In this document: piece after piece, positions 17,693 to 26,734 of the stretch | How positions within the stretch are numbered: the first letter of the stretch is position 1 | Layout: the number at the start of each line of letters is the position of its first letter | Assembly (NCBI RefSeq): GCF_020731145.1 | Contig: NZ_JAJFZN010000003.1 | Location: forward strand, 186,001 to 250,000 | From: Sneathiella sp. HT1-7 | GTDB lineage: Bacteria; Pseudomonadota; Alphaproteobacteria; Sneathiellales; Sneathiellaceae | DNA: 64,000 nt | Direction of reading: 5' to 3' | The notes under the pieces: generated by a model | The model's input: the letters and a program-made list of their open reading frames with translations, nothing else | Database searches by the model: none | What the model was told of the DNA's origin: nothing | Translations under genes and position numbers: made by a program

Positions 17693-18522
17693 TCAGAATT
17701 TTATTAGTACTCTGCGTTTTCATCTCTGCGGCAGCCCATGCCGAGGCACCGAAAAGGATCATCTCCGTCGGGGGCGCAATTACGGAAACAATCTATGCGC
17801 TGGACGCCGGGGGGCTTGTCGTTGGCAGCGATACGACAAGCTATTATCCTCCGGCCGCCGCCTCGGCGCCCAAGGTCGGATATATGCGCGAACTGAGTGC
17901 GGAGGGCGTTCTCTCGCTAAACCCGGATCTTGTTATACTGTCTGAAGAATCAGGCCCACCAACTGTACTTGAGCAGTTAAAATCTGCCGGTGTTTCCCTG
18001 CTGGTACTCAAGGCCGGTCGGTCGATCGGGGATGTGAAGGAAAACATCGAAATTCTTGCAGAAACATTGGATAAGCGAGAAAAGGGTGCCGAATTGATTG
18101 CCGGCATCAACAAAGCTGAAGTCGAATTGAAAGAAGCTAACGCCGCCGGGCAGGAATCCAAATCGGTAATATTTATTTTGCAGCATAGTGGCGGAGCTCA
18201 GATGGTTGCAGGATCAAGAACCGCGGCGGACAGCATTATCAAGCTGGCCGGTGCCACAAATGCCGTTACGGGATATGAAGGATATAAACCCTTGTCACCG
18301 GAAGCGGCAACGAGCTTAGCGCCTGATGTATTGCTGGTTACTACTCAGGGGCTTGAACAGTCGGGGGGCAAAGCGTCGCTTTTGGCGGCTCCGGGAGTGT
18401 CGCTTACGCCAGCGGCAAAGAATGGGCGGATTGTAGCGATGGACGCCCTTTTGCTGCTCGGCTTCGGACCGCGGACGGCCGAGGCTGCCCTCGAACTTAA
18501 CAGACAGTTGAACCGTCAATGA
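17689..18522 (+). CDS. hmuT: Periplasmic heme-binding protein HmuT
   Basis: This 277-residue protein has a cleavable signal peptide (about residues 1-18, AAAHA before EAPK) and the two-lobed fold of class III substrate-binding proteins. KRIISVGGAITETIYALDAG opens the mature part and VGYMRELSAEGVLSLNPDL follows. Tyr65 in this last motif is at the position of the heme-ligating Tyr of HmuT/ShuT/PhuT. It carries heme from the receptor to the HmuUV importer. It overlaps exbD and hmuU by 4 bp on each side. Confidence 0.93.
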   Translation: MIRILLVLCVFISAAAHAEAPKRIISVGGAITETIYALDAGGLVVGSDTTSYYPPAAASAPKVGYMRELSAEGVLSLNPDLVILSEESGPPTVLEQLKSAGVSLLVLKAGRSIGDVKENIEILAETLDKREKGAELIAGINKAEVELKEANAAGQESKSVIFILQHSGGAQMVAGSRTAADSIIKLAGATNAVTGYEGYKPLSPEAATSLAPDVLLVTTQGLEQSGGKASLLAAPGVSLTPAAKNGRIVAMDALLLLGFGPRTAEAALELNRQLNRQ

Positions 18523-19562
18523 GCTTGCTTGACAAAGCGGTCTGCACGCCGTTTTTCCTGAAACGGATAAAATTCTCGGCACTGCCTTTGCTAGGCCTTC
18601 TGCTGCTGGCCGTTGCCTTGGTCTCTGCCTCGATCGGAGCAGTTTCAATTCCGCTCTCTGATATTCTCGGGGGTAGTCTGGCAGATCAACAGTTGGCCGT
18701 TCTGAACTCCATCAGATTGCCGCGCGTCGTTTTAGCGGTCATTGTCGGCGGTGCATTAGCCGTATCCGGTGCCGCAATGCAAGGGCTGTTTCGCAATCCT
18801 CTTGCTGATCCGGGTTTAATCGGTATTTCGACGAGTGCGGCATTAGCCGTTGCCATTGTCATTGTGTTGGCAGGGCCAATTGTCGGATATTTCGGGCTTT
18901 ATGCCATGAGCATTGCTGCCTTTGGTGGAGCACTCGGCGCCTGTTTCGTGATTTTCCGATTTGCCAAGCTGACCGGGACGTTTTCTGTCACCTATATGTT
19001 GCTCACCGGTATTGCGATAAATGCCCTGTCTGCGGCCGGTGTCGGGTTCCTGACATTCCTGAGCGATGATCAGCAACTCAGGACCTTGACTTTCTGGACC
19101 ATGGGTAGCCTCGGTGGTGCTTTGTGGGTGTCCGTTATTGTTGCCGCGACAATTATTATTCCGTCTGCCCTGATCCTTGTAAAGAATGCGCGAGAGCTCA
19201 ATGTGCTGTTGCTCGGGGAGAGTGAGGCGCGGTATCTCGGCGTTGATGTTGAGCGGTTGAAACGAAGGATCATCATCTGCACGGCGCTGTCAGTTGGTGC
19301 GGCAATTTCTGTTAGTGGGATCATCGGGTTTGTTGGTCTTGTGGTGCCTCATTTGATCCGCTTGACGCTCGGGCCAGATCATCGGCTTTTGATTCCGGCA
19401 TCGGCCTTTTTAGGGGCGATCCTGCTTTTGCTCGCCGATACTGTTGCGCGCACAGTTGTTGCGCCTGCGGAGATGCCAGTTGGTATTTTGACCAGTATGA
19501 TAGGCGGACCGTTCTTCCTTTGGCTGTTGATGAAGCAATTTTCAGGAAGGTTTGGCCTGTGA
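18519..19562 (+). CDS. hmuU: Heme ABC transporter permease HmuU (FecCD family)
   Basis: This 347-residue multispanning protein of the FecCD/BtuC family should have about ten membrane helices. Landmarks are RLPRVVLAVIVGGALAVSGAAMQGLFRNPLADPGLIG near the N-terminus and GFVGLVVPHLIRLTLGPDHR in the loop that contacts the ATPase. It forms the homodimeric channel for heme into the cytoplasm. The start codon lies in a 4-bp overlap with hmuT, and the end overlaps the hmuV GTG start. Confidence 0.94.
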   Translation: MSLLDKAVCTPFFLKRIKFSALPLLGLLLLAVALVSASIGAVSIPLSDILGGSLADQQLAVLNSIRLPRVVLAVIVGGALAVSGAAMQGLFRNPLADPGLIGISTSAALAVAIVIVLAGPIVGYFGLYAMSIAAFGGALGACFVIFRFAKLTGTFSVTYMLLTGIAINALSAAGVGFLTFLSDDQQLRTLTFWTMGSLGGALWVSVIVAATIIIPSALILVKNARELNVLLLGESEARYLGVDVERLKRRIIICTALSVGAAISVSGIIGFVGLVVPHLIRLTLGPDHRLLIPASAFLGAILLLLADTVARTVVAPAEMPVGILTSMIGGPFFLWLLMKQFSGRFGL

Positions 19563-20323
19563 TTGACGCGGAAAACATAGTCTATTCCATTGGTGGGCAG
19601 AGAATCCTCGCGTATGTGTATGCGACCTTCAGGCCTGGTGATGTAACGGCGATCCTGGGCCCAAATGGCGCAGGGAAATCGACGTTGTTGAAATGCCTGA
19701 CAGGGGCGCTTAAGCCGGATGAGGGCCGGGTATCCCTGGATGGAAAGGATTTGCGGCACTATTCCCTGACGGAGCTGTCACGTCGCCGTGCCGTTCTCTC
19801 GCAAGCAAACCCCATTAGCTTTCCATTCACCGCGCATGAAGTCGTGGTAATGGGCCGCAATCCCTATTCGCTCGAAAAGACAACCGCCTCAAATGCGGAG
19901 ATTGCCGATGAGGCGCTTACTCTCGTAGATGCCTGGCATCTCCGGGATCGATCCTACCCGAGCCTTTCCGGCGGTGAGCAGCAGCGGGTCCAGTTTGCGC
20001 GGGTGCTGTCGCAGATATGGGAGCAGGAGGAGGCTTGTCTCTTTTTGGACGAACCGACGTCGGCATTGGATTTAAAACACCAGCATCAGTTAATGGATCT
20101 GGTACAAAAGCTCTGTCGCGAGAAGAATCTCACGGTTATCATAGTTATGCACGACCTCAATCTCGCCCATCACTGTACGGATCGTTGCTTTTTCATCCGG
20201 GAAGGGTGGATTCAAGGTGGCGGAGAGTCGAAAAAGTTAATCACCGCCGATACCATTTCCGACATATTTGATCTGCCGAAGAAATATGCCGCGATGAGGT
20301 TCGGCATGGATCTTGCCGGTTAG
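19559..20323 (+). CDS. hmuV: Heme ABC transporter ATPase HmuV
   Basis: This 254-residue ATPase is read from GTG 19559 in a GTGA overlap with hmuU, with AGGAAGG just upstream; this start fits the family length. It has Walker A GPNGAGKST (residues 34-42), signature LSGGEQQR, Walker B CLFLDEPTSALDL and the switch His in VIMHDLN. It powers heme import by HmuU. It is the last gene of the heme operon; an inverted repeat lies between it and the following gene. Confidence 0.93.
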   Translation: MIDAENIVYSIGGQRILAYVYATFRPGDVTAILGPNGAGKSTLLKCLTGALKPDEGRVSLDGKDLRHYSLTELSRRRAVLSQANPISFPFTAHEVVVMGRNPYSLEKTTASNAEIADEALTLVDAWHLRDRSYPSLSGGEQQRVQFARVLSQIWEQEEACLFLDEPTSALDLKHQHQLMDLVQKLCREKNLTVIIVMHDLNLAHHCTDRCFFIREGWIQGGGESKKLITADTISDIFDLPKKYAAMRFGMDLAG

Positions 20324-20373
20324 CCCATCCTCACATTCTCTGCTTTTGAGACGGCCGCCTTTGGATTAACATG

Positions 20374-20400
20374 CCTTGCCGTCGTTACGGATCGGCAAGG
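20374..20400 (+). promoter_or_regulatory. Inverted repeat just before the FAD oxidoreductase start
   Basis: A perfect 8-bp inverted repeat, CCTTGCCG and CGGCAAGG, has an 11-base spacer. It ends 11 bases before the ATG at 20412 and abuts the purine-rich ribosome site. It has no T-tract, so it is more likely an operator or a translational control hairpin than a terminator of the heme operon. Its function is not known. Confidence 0.4.
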
Positions 20401-20411
20401 GGAAGGGCGAG

Positions 20412-21671
20412 ATGTCAGGGCAAGCAGTAAATATTCCAGATATTATAGTGATCGGTGCTGGGATCATCGGCATCACATCGGCCATTGAATTGCAGGAGAA
20501 GGGCGCAAAGGTGACAGTGCTGGATAAAGCCGGTGTCGCGGCGGGTGCGTCCCAAGGTAATGCCGGCGCTTTTGCCTTTTCCGATGCGTCGCCTGTTGCT
20601 TCTCCCGGTATTATCCGGAAAGCGCCGAAATGGTTTTTGGATCCGCTGGGCCCGCTCTCCGTTCCGCTTCCCTACGCCCTTCAGATTCTCCCCTGGATGT
20701 TTCGCTTCTTAAGCGCGAGCCGGCCCGAGCAGGTGAGACGGGGGATAGAGGCGCTCACGACACTGATGACAGTGTCCCGCGACCGGCTTATTCCTTTCAT
20801 GGAGCAGACGGGCACCCATAATATGCTGCGCCAGCACGGTAATTTACAGCTTTATGAACATCGCAAATCATTTGAGGAGAATTTGCCTGTCTGGCACGCA
20901 AGGGGCGAGCGGGGGACTGAATTCACGGCGCTAACGGACCCAGATCAGATTGCGGAATATCAGCCGGGAATCAACAAACGATTTGTCGCGGCCATCGCGA
21001 CGAATGACTGGTATGGCATTTCCGATCCGAAGGATTATACAGTCCAGCTTGGCGAATTCTTCAAATCAAGAGGCGGCAAGATTGACATCGCGGAGGCCGT
21101 GGCGCTCAAGCACGGGGCGGAGGGCGTTTCCGTGCGCCTGAAGGATGGAACAGAGTTATCGGCGGATCATGTAGTGGTTTCAGCAGGAGCCTGGTCGCAC
21201 CACCTTGCCCGCACTGTTGGCGATCATATCCCGCTGGAGACGGAGCGGGGATATAACACGACGCTTCCGATAGGGGCGTTTGATCTTAACCGGCAGCTTT
21301 CGTTCGAGGAGCATGGATTTGTGGTGACCCCGCTATCGAGCGGTATTCGCGTTGGCGGTGCGGTGGAACTGGGCGGGCTGAAGCTGCCGCCAAACTATCG
21401 GCGGGCGGATGCTCTGCTCAACAAGGCGAAGGGGTTCCTTCCCGGTCTTAAAATCGAGGGCGGACGGCAGTGGATGGGTTTCCGGCCCAGCCTGCCGGAT
21501 TCGATCCCCGTTATCGGCCCTGCTAGTCGGTCCCGCCGCATCACCTATGCTTTCGGGCACGGCCATCTTGGTTTGACCCAATCGGCGGGAACCGCCAAGC
21601 TGGTGGCGGATCTGGTGATGGGGATAAAGAATGATATTGATCTCTTGCCCTATAGTCCCCGGCGCTTTTAA
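20412..21671 (+). CDS. FAD-dependent D-amino-acid/D-hydroxyproline oxidoreductase (DadA-like)
   Basis: This 419-residue DAO-fold flavoprotein has the FAD-binding IIVIGAGIIGI (residues 11-21) and a C-terminal GHGHLGLTQSAGTAKLVADL typical of DadA and sarcosine-oxidase-like enzymes. The ATG at 20412 is chosen for the GGGGAAGGGCG before it. It is followed 9 bp later by a hydroxyproline epimerase-type gene, the arrangement found in hydroxyproline catabolism, where the D-form made by the epimerase is oxidised to pyrroline-4-hydroxy-2-carboxylate. A general D-amino-acid dehydrogenase is the alternative. It probably passes electrons to the respiratory chain. Confidence 0.88.
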   Translation: MSGQAVNIPDIIVIGAGIIGITSAIELQEKGAKVTVLDKAGVAAGASQGNAGAFAFSDASPVASPGIIRKAPKWFLDPLGPLSVPLPYALQILPWMFRFLSASRPEQVRRGIEALTTLMTVSRDRLIPFMEQTGTHNMLRQHGNLQLYEHRKSFEENLPVWHARGERGTEFTALTDPDQIAEYQPGINKRFVAAIATNDWYGISDPKDYTVQLGEFFKSRGGKIDIAEAVALKHGAEGVSVRLKDGTELSADHVVVSAGAWSHHLARTVGDHIPLETERGYNTTLPIGAFDLNRQLSFEEHGFVVTPLSSGIRVGGAVELGGLKLPPNYRRADALLNKAKGFLPGLKIEGGRQWMGFRPSLPDSIPVIGPASRSRRITYAFGHGHLGLTQSAGTAKLVADLVMGIKNDIDLLPYSPRRF

Positions 21672-21680
21672 GGTCTGCGA

Positions 21681-22682
21681 ATGACACAACATATATTCCA
21701 ATGCATAGATGGGCATACCTGCGGCAATCCGGTGCGGGTCGTCACTTCAGGCGGGCCGAACCTTAAGGGCGAGACCATGCTCGCCCGCCGCGCGCATTTT
21801 ATGCGGGATTTCGACTGGATCCGCACAGGCCTGATGTATGAACCGCGCGGTCATGACCAGATGTCGGGAACGATCCTTTATCCCTCCACTCGCGATGACT
21901 GCGACATTGCCGTCCTTTTTATTGAAACCTCGGGCTGTCTGCCCATGTGCGGCCATGGCACCATCGGCACCGTCACCATCGCGATAGAGGAGGGGTTGGT
22001 CATCCCGAGAACGCCTGGAAGACTTACCCTTGATACCCCGGCGGGGAAAGTCGTCGCGGAATATCGTATGGAAGGAAAATATTTAGAGGAAGTGCGGATT
22101 ATCAATGTGCCGTCTTTTCTCTATGCGCAAGGATTGAGCGCAACCTGCCCCATGCTAGGGGAGCTGGTTGTCGAAGTGGCCTATGGCGGTAATTTCTATG
22201 CGATCGTTGAACCGCAGGCGAATTTCACAGATATGGCCGATTATTCCGTGGCGGACCTGATCCGATGGAGTCCGGGCTTGCGCGCGGCGCTTAATGAAAA
22301 GTATGATTTTGTACACCCCGAGCAACCGGACATAAAAGGTCTCACCCATATTATGTGGACGGGCAGGCCGACGGTAGCGGGTGCAACGGCAAGGAATGCG
22401 GTCTTCTATGGCGACAAGGCGATTGATCGCTCCCCTTGCGGTACAGGCACCTCGGCCCGTATGGCGCAATGGCGCGCGCGCGGGGACCTGGCAATTGGTG
22501 ACGACTTTGTTCACGAGAGCATTATCGGTTCCCTCTTTAATGGTCGTGTGGAGGGGGAAGTTAGAGTCGCAAACATCGATGCGATTATCCCGTCCATCGG
22601 GGGCTGGGCGCGCGTGACAGGATACAATAGGATCATCATTGATGAGCGGGATCCGTTTGCCCACGGGTTTGTCGTGAGATAA
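21681..22682 (+). CDS. Proline racemase family, 4-hydroxyproline 2-epimerase-type
   Basis: This 333-residue protein has both catalytic cysteines of the racemase/epimerase subgroup: Cys90 in MCGHGTIG and Cys253 in [11 protein letters not shown]. Trans-3-hydroxyproline dehydratases have Thr in place of the second Cys, so dehydratase activity is unlikely. The family interconverts trans-4-hydroxy-L-proline and cis-4-hydroxy-D-proline. With the DadA-like gene before it and the enolase-superfamily gene 10 bp after it, this looks like a small hydroxyproline operon. Proline racemase itself is possible but less common in bacterial operons of this kind. Confidence 0.88.
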   Translation: MTQHIFQCIDGHTCGNPVRVVTSGGPNLKGETMLARRAHFMRDFDWIRTGLMYEPRGHDQMSGTILYPSTRDDCDIAVLFIETSGCLPMCGHGTIGTVTIAIEEGLVIPRTPGRLTLDTPAGKVVAEYRMEGKYLEEVRIINVPSFLYAQGLSATCPMLGELVVEVAYGGNFYAIVEPQANFTDMADYSVADLIRWSPGLRAALNEKYDFVHPEQPDIKGLTHIMWTGRPTVAGATARNAVFYGDKAIDRSPCGTGTSARMAQWRARGDLAIGDDFVHESIIGSLFNGRVEGEVRVANIDAIIPSIGGWARVTGYNRIIIDERDPFAHGFVVR

Positions 22683-22692
22683 GGAGAAAAGC

Positions 22693-23796
22693 ATGAAAAT
22701 AACCGCGATCAAAGCCTGGCAGGTGGATCTGCCCTTGAAAGAGGGGCGCTATAGCTGGTCCAATGGCAATTTCGTTGAGGTGTTTGATAGCACCGTCGTT
22801 GCCATCGAAACGGATGAGGGCATAACCGGTTATGCCGAATGCTGCCCATTAGGGTCGACCTATCTGCCATCCTACGCGAAGGGAGTGCGCGCTGGTCTCG
22901 CAGAAATAGGGCCACATCTGATCGGACAGAACCCGCTTGCCCTCCATGAAATCAACCGGGTTATGGACAGCAGCCTGAGGGGGCATCCTTACGCGAAGGC
23001 ACCAATTGATATCGCCTGCTGGGATATTCTCGGAAAGGCAGCAGGACAGCCTGTCTATATGCTCCTCGGCGGGGCGATGCAGGAGGATGTGGCACTTTAC
23101 CGGGCCATCTCGCAGGAAAGCCCGGAGCAAATGGCCGCGAAGATAGAGGGCTACAGCGCAGAAGGATACACGAAGTTCCAGCTTAAAGTCGGGGGTGACG
23201 CGAATGAGGATATCGATCGTATCCATGCCACACGCGCTATCCTGAAGAAAAGTGATATACTGGTGGCAGACGCCAATACTGGCTGGACCCGTCACGAGGC
23301 GGCGCGTGTTGTCAGTGCGGTCGCTGATCTGGATGTTTATATCGAACAGCCCTGCATGACCTATGAGGAGTCAGTCTCGATCCGTCGGCGCACGGCGCTT
23401 CCCTTCGTGCTGGATGAGGTAATTGACGGTCCCGGTGTTCTGGTGCGGGGGATTGCTGAAGATGCCATGGATGTCATCAATCTCAAGATTTCAAAAGTAG
23501 GTGGCCTGACGCGGGCACGGCTGATGCGTGATCTTTGTATCGCCTCCGGCATCCCCATGACGATTGAGGATACATGGGGCGGCGACATTACGACTGCGGC
23601 TATTGCTCATCTTGCACGGTCAACGCCTGAGGAGTTCTGCTTCTCGGCCACAGATTTCAATTCCTATGGCACAGTGACAATTGCCGAAGGATCGCCTCAA
23701 AGAGTTAATGGCCGGATGACAGCGTCTGATGTGCCTGGTCTTAGCATAACGCCGGATTTTGACGTACTTGGAGAGCCAGTCCTAACCATATCCTGA
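22693..23796 (+). CDS. Enolase-superfamily (mandelate racemase/muconate lactonizing) enzyme, hydroxyproline-related
   Basis: This 367-residue protein has an N-terminal capping domain and a C-terminal barrel. The probable acid/base pair is Lys165 in FQLKVGG and Lys265 in [10 protein letters not shown]. Metal ligands are expected at Asp in VADANTGW, Glu in YIEQPC and Asp/Glu in VLDEVIDG. The FQLK pattern, with Gln where muconate lactonizing enzymes have the first Lys of KxK, matches the group that includes hydroxyproline-betaine epimerase and cis-3-hydroxy-L-proline dehydratase. Its partners, a proline-racemase-type epimerase and a DadA-like oxidase, support a hydroxyproline or betaine substrate. 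Which of the two reactions it catalyses cannot be decided by eye. Confidence 0.85.
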   Translation: MKITAIKAWQVDLPLKEGRYSWSNGNFVEVFDSTVVAIETDEGITGYAECCPLGSTYLPSYAKGVRAGLAEIGPHLIGQNPLALHEINRVMDSSLRGHPYAKAPIDIACWDILGKAAGQPVYMLLGGAMQEDVALYRAISQESPEQMAAKIEGYSAEGYTKFQLKVGGDANEDIDRIHATRAILKKSDILVADANTGWTRHEAARVVSAVADLDVYIEQPCMTYEESVSIRRRTALPFVLDEVIDGPGVLVRGIAEDAMDVINLKISKVGGLTRARLMRDLCIASGIPMTIEDTWGGDITTAAIAHLARSTPEEFCFSATDFNSYGTVTIAEGSPQRVNGRMTASDVPGLSITPDFDVLGEPVLTIS

Positions 23797-23887
23797 TGAG
23801 TTCGCTTGCGCTGTTCTACGTTAAGCGCGTAAAACTGATTTCAAAGGAACCTTGCAAGGCCACAGACCGATAGAAAGAAGAGAAGAA

Positions 23888-24781
23888 ATGTCAAAAATTT
23901 CCGCAAACGGTATCGAAATTGAATATGAAACACGGGGTGATGCCTCGGGCGACCCGATTGTCCTTGTTGGTGGAGTTGGAGTGCAGCTCACCTCCTGGAA
24001 TGAAACTTTTATCGAGGCGCTGGTTGAAGCAGGATTTCATGTCATTTCCTATGATAACCGCGATGCCGGACTGTCCACTAAATTTGATGACTGGGGACCA
24101 GCGGATATTCCTGCGGCCTTTGCTCAGGCGCGGGCAAAGGAAAAAGTTTCAGCTCCCTATACGTTGGAGGATATGGCCGATGATGCCGCTGAACTGATCG
24201 CGGCGATTGGGGTTGGAAAGGCACATATCCTTGGAAGTTCAAACGGCGGCGCTATCGCGCAAACTTTGGCCTATCGACGGCCTGAATGTGTGAAATCTCT
24301 GATCTCGGTCATGGCGACGTCCGGCCGGCGTGGATTGCCCCGCCCAACTGAGGTGGCCGCGAAATGGCTCAGTCAGCCGCGTAACCCCGCCGGTACACGG
24401 GAAGGCGCGGTGGAGGATGCGATCGCGACGGCAAAGATCATCGGAAGCCCGGCCTTCCCTGTGGATGAAAAGATTTTGGCAGAACGCGCCGTCGCCCTTT
24501 TTGAGCGGTCCTACTACCCTGAAGGGAACGGGCGCCATCTTCTGGCGAGCCTGGCCTCGGGTGATAGCAGAGTGGCGCATTTATCCGAAATAACCGCGCC
24601 AGTACTTGTTATTCACGGACGGGAAGACCCGCTCGTTCCGCTTGGCTGCGCGGAAGATGTGAAAAACACAATCCCCGGCACCGAGATGATTGTGATAGAT
24701 GGAATGGCGCATGACATTCCGGACGAGGCCGTCACGGCCATGGTTGAGGCAATCTTAAAGAACGCAAAAAGAGCAGCCTAA
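23888..24781 (+). CDS. Alpha/beta hydrolase
   Basis: This 297-residue protein is read from ATG 23888, behind a purine-rich AGAAAGAAGAGAAG. It has a YDNRDAGLS motif after the third strand, the nucleophile elbow GSSNGG (G-x-S-x-G), Asp in VIHGREDPLVP and His in MAHDIP. This NRDxG-containing subgroup includes esterases and haloperoxidase-like enzymes, many of them uncharacterised. It is 91 bp downstream of the hydroxyproline genes and may have its own promoter; a 10-bp palindrome CCTTGCAAGG lies at 23850. A strong hairpin follows it. Specificity is unknown. Confidence 0.82.
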   Translation: MSKISANGIEIEYETRGDASGDPIVLVGGVGVQLTSWNETFIEALVEAGFHVISYDNRDAGLSTKFDDWGPADIPAAFAQARAKEKVSAPYTLEDMADDAAELIAAIGVGKAHILGSSNGGAIAQTLAYRRPECVKSLISVMATSGRRGLPRPTEVAAKWLSQPRNPAGTREGAVEDAIATAKIIGSPAFPVDEKILAERAVALFERSYYPEGNGRHLLASLASGDSRVAHLSEITAPVLVIHGREDPLVPLGCAEDVKNTIPGTEMIVIDGMAHDIPDEAVTAMVEAILKNAKRAA

Positions 24782-24791
24782 TAGATCTAGT

Positions 24792-24820
24792 CCGGCGAAT
24801 AACTCGCAATTATTCGCCGG
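24792..24820 (+). terminator. Strong hairpin after the alpha/beta hydrolase
   Basis: A perfect 11-bp stem, CCGGCGAATAA with TTATTCGCCGG, has a 7-base loop. It starts 10 bases after the stop codon. No T-run follows, so it may be a Rho-assisted terminator or an mRNA 3' end stabiliser. Confidence 0.6.
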
Positions 24821-24896
24821 GTCGACAGTTGATGTGACAAGCTGGATCTATTGACGTAAACTTCCTGAAAACAGAGACATGAATGGGGAGGATATT

Positions 24897-26642
24897 ATGT
24901 CAACTGTGCAGGATACTCAGGCTGTAGACAGTGCGCGGGATCAGTTTCAGTCGGTTATAGCACCGGTCAAGGATCGGTCTTATGTGGCAGGGGAAAGAAC
25001 AAGCGCGCTTCGGCGGCAGACTATTCCCCAGATGTTGAAAGAAACAGTTGCGAAATATGGCACGCGTGCGGCGCTCATCTTTCCGCAGCAGAATCTTACT
25101 CTTACATATGCTGAATTTGACCGGAAAGTGGATGCACTGGCGGCCGGACTTCTCGCGCTTGGACTGGAAACTGGCGATCGTATCGGGATATGGTCGCCCA
25201 ATAATCTCGAATGGATCCTGACTCAATATGCGACGGCGCGGATCGGGCTGATCCTTGTGAATATTAATCCGGCCTATCGCCTATCAGAGCTGGAATACGC
25301 ACTCAATAAATCGGGCTGCAAGGCGTTAATTGCGGCGGATAAGTTCAAGACGTCAGATTATCTCAAGATGATCCGGACGCTGGCGCCGGAGCTTGAAAAC
25401 TCCGAGCCCGGGCAACTAAATGCCGCGAAGCTGCCGGCACTCAAGATTGTTATCGGCATACACGATAACCCCGGCGCGGGAATGTATGCGTTTTCCGATA
25501 TCGCAGGGCTGGCAAGTGATAAGGAGCGGGCCGAACTCGATACGATTACGGATAGCCTGGCGTCCGATGATCCGATCAATATCCAGTTTACCTCTGGAAC
25601 AACTGGCGCGCCCAAGGGAGCGACATTGACTCACTATAATATCGTCAATAACGCAGCCCATGTCGTCGGGCGCATGAACTTTACCGAGGAGGACCGGCTC
25701 TGTATCCCAGTACCGCTTTATCATTGTTTCGGGATGGTGATGGGTTCCTTGGGCTGTGTCAGTACAGGCGCGGCAATGGTCTTTCCCGGCGAAGCATTTG
25801 ATCCGGTGGAAACTCTGCAAGCCGCGGCAACTGCGCGTTGCACGGCGCTTTACGGGGTTCCGACAATGTTTGTCGCCATGGTTGATCATCCACTTGTTGC
25901 GGAACTCGATCTTTCCAGCCTGCGTACTGGCGTGATGGCAGGCGCACCTTGTCCGATTGAAGTGATGAAAAAGGTGATTGATCATATGCATATGTCGGAA
26001 GTCACTATTTGCTATGGCATGACGGAGACTTCTCCCGTTTCCTTCCAAAGCGGTGTTGACGATCCGCTCGAGAAACGGGTCTCTACAGTTGGCCGTATTC
26101 ATCCGCATGTGGAGGTTCGAATCGTCGATGAAAACGGCGCAGATGTTCCAGTTGGTGCGCAAGGCGAACTCTGGACGCGTGGCTATTCCGTGATGCGCGG
26201 CTATTGGGATGACGAGGAAAAAACAGGGGAGGCGATCGTTGATGGCGGGTGGATGCGTACGGGTGATCTTGCCGTCCTTGATGCGGAGGGATATTGCGAG
26301 ATCGTAGGCCGCCTGAAAGACATGATCATTCGCGGCGGCGAAAATATCTATCCGCGGGAGATAGAAGAGTTCCTCTTCACTCATTCGGATATTCAGGAAG
26401 TGCAGGTCTTCGGTGTGCCGAATGAGAAATTCGGCGAAGAGGTTTGCTCCTGGATTGTTGTGCGCGAGGGCTCAACTCTAGATGAAGAGGGGGTTAAGGC
26501 CTACTGCAAGGATCAAATTGCCCATTACAAGGTGCCGCGCCATGTGCGGTTCGTTCCTGAGCTTCCGATGACTGTCACCGGTAAGCCGCAGAAATTCATT
26601 ATGCGTGATGAAATGATTGAGATCCTTAATATAGAAAATTAA
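24897..26642 (+). CDS. Acyl-CoA synthetase (AMP-binding, ACSF2-like)
   Basis: This 581-residue adenylate-forming ligase has the phosphate loop [20 protein letters not shown], the hinge region with [21 protein letters not shown] and the C-terminal catalytic Lys in TVTGKPQKF. The ATG at 24897 is chosen for GGGGAGG six bases upstream. It activates a carboxylic acid to an acyl-AMP and then an acyl-CoA. The overall similarity is to medium/long-chain ligases of the ACSF2 type. It is a single transcription unit between two hairpin or AT-rich regions. Substrate chain length cannot be read from sequence. Confidence 0.9.
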   Translation: MSTVQDTQAVDSARDQFQSVIAPVKDRSYVAGERTSALRRQTIPQMLKETVAKYGTRAALIFPQQNLTLTYAEFDRKVDALAAGLLALGLETGDRIGIWSPNNLEWILTQYATARIGLILVNINPAYRLSELEYALNKSGCKALIAADKFKTSDYLKMIRTLAPELENSEPGQLNAAKLPALKIVIGIHDNPGAGMYAFSDIAGLASDKERAELDTITDSLASDDPINIQFTSGTTGAPKGATLTHYNIVNNAAHVVGRMNFTEEDRLCIPVPLYHCFGMVMGSLGCVSTGAAMVFPGEAFDPVETLQAAATARCTALYGVPTMFVAMVDHPLVAELDLSSLRTGVMAGAPCPIEVMKKVIDHMHMSEVTICYGMTETSPVSFQSGVDDPLEKRVSTVGRIHPHVEVRIVDENGADVPVGAQGELWTRGYSVMRGYWDDEEKTGEAIVDGGWMRTGDLAVLDAEGYCEIVGRLKDMIIRGGENIYPREIEEFLFTHSDIQEVQVFGVPNEKFGEEVCSWIVVREGSTLDEEGVKAYCKDQIAHYKVPRHVRFVPELPMTVTGKPQKFIMRDEMIEILNIEN

Positions 26643-26734
26643 CCGGTTAAATTAATTTAATTAGAATTAGTGCATTAGATTATATAATCATGTTAATATA
26701 TTGATATTAAATAATTAATACTATTCATATGAAT
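26639..26734. other. AT-rich convergent intergenic stretch with three perfect 12-bp palindromes
   Basis: Between the convergent ligase and saccharopine dehydrogenase genes lie TTAACCGGTTAA (26639-26650, spanning the ligase stop), GATTATATAATC (26678-26689) and ATTCATATGAAT (26723-26734, overlapping the other stop). The stretch between them is almost all A/T. Weak terminators, protein-binding sites or simple compositional effects are all possible. Confidence 0.5.
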
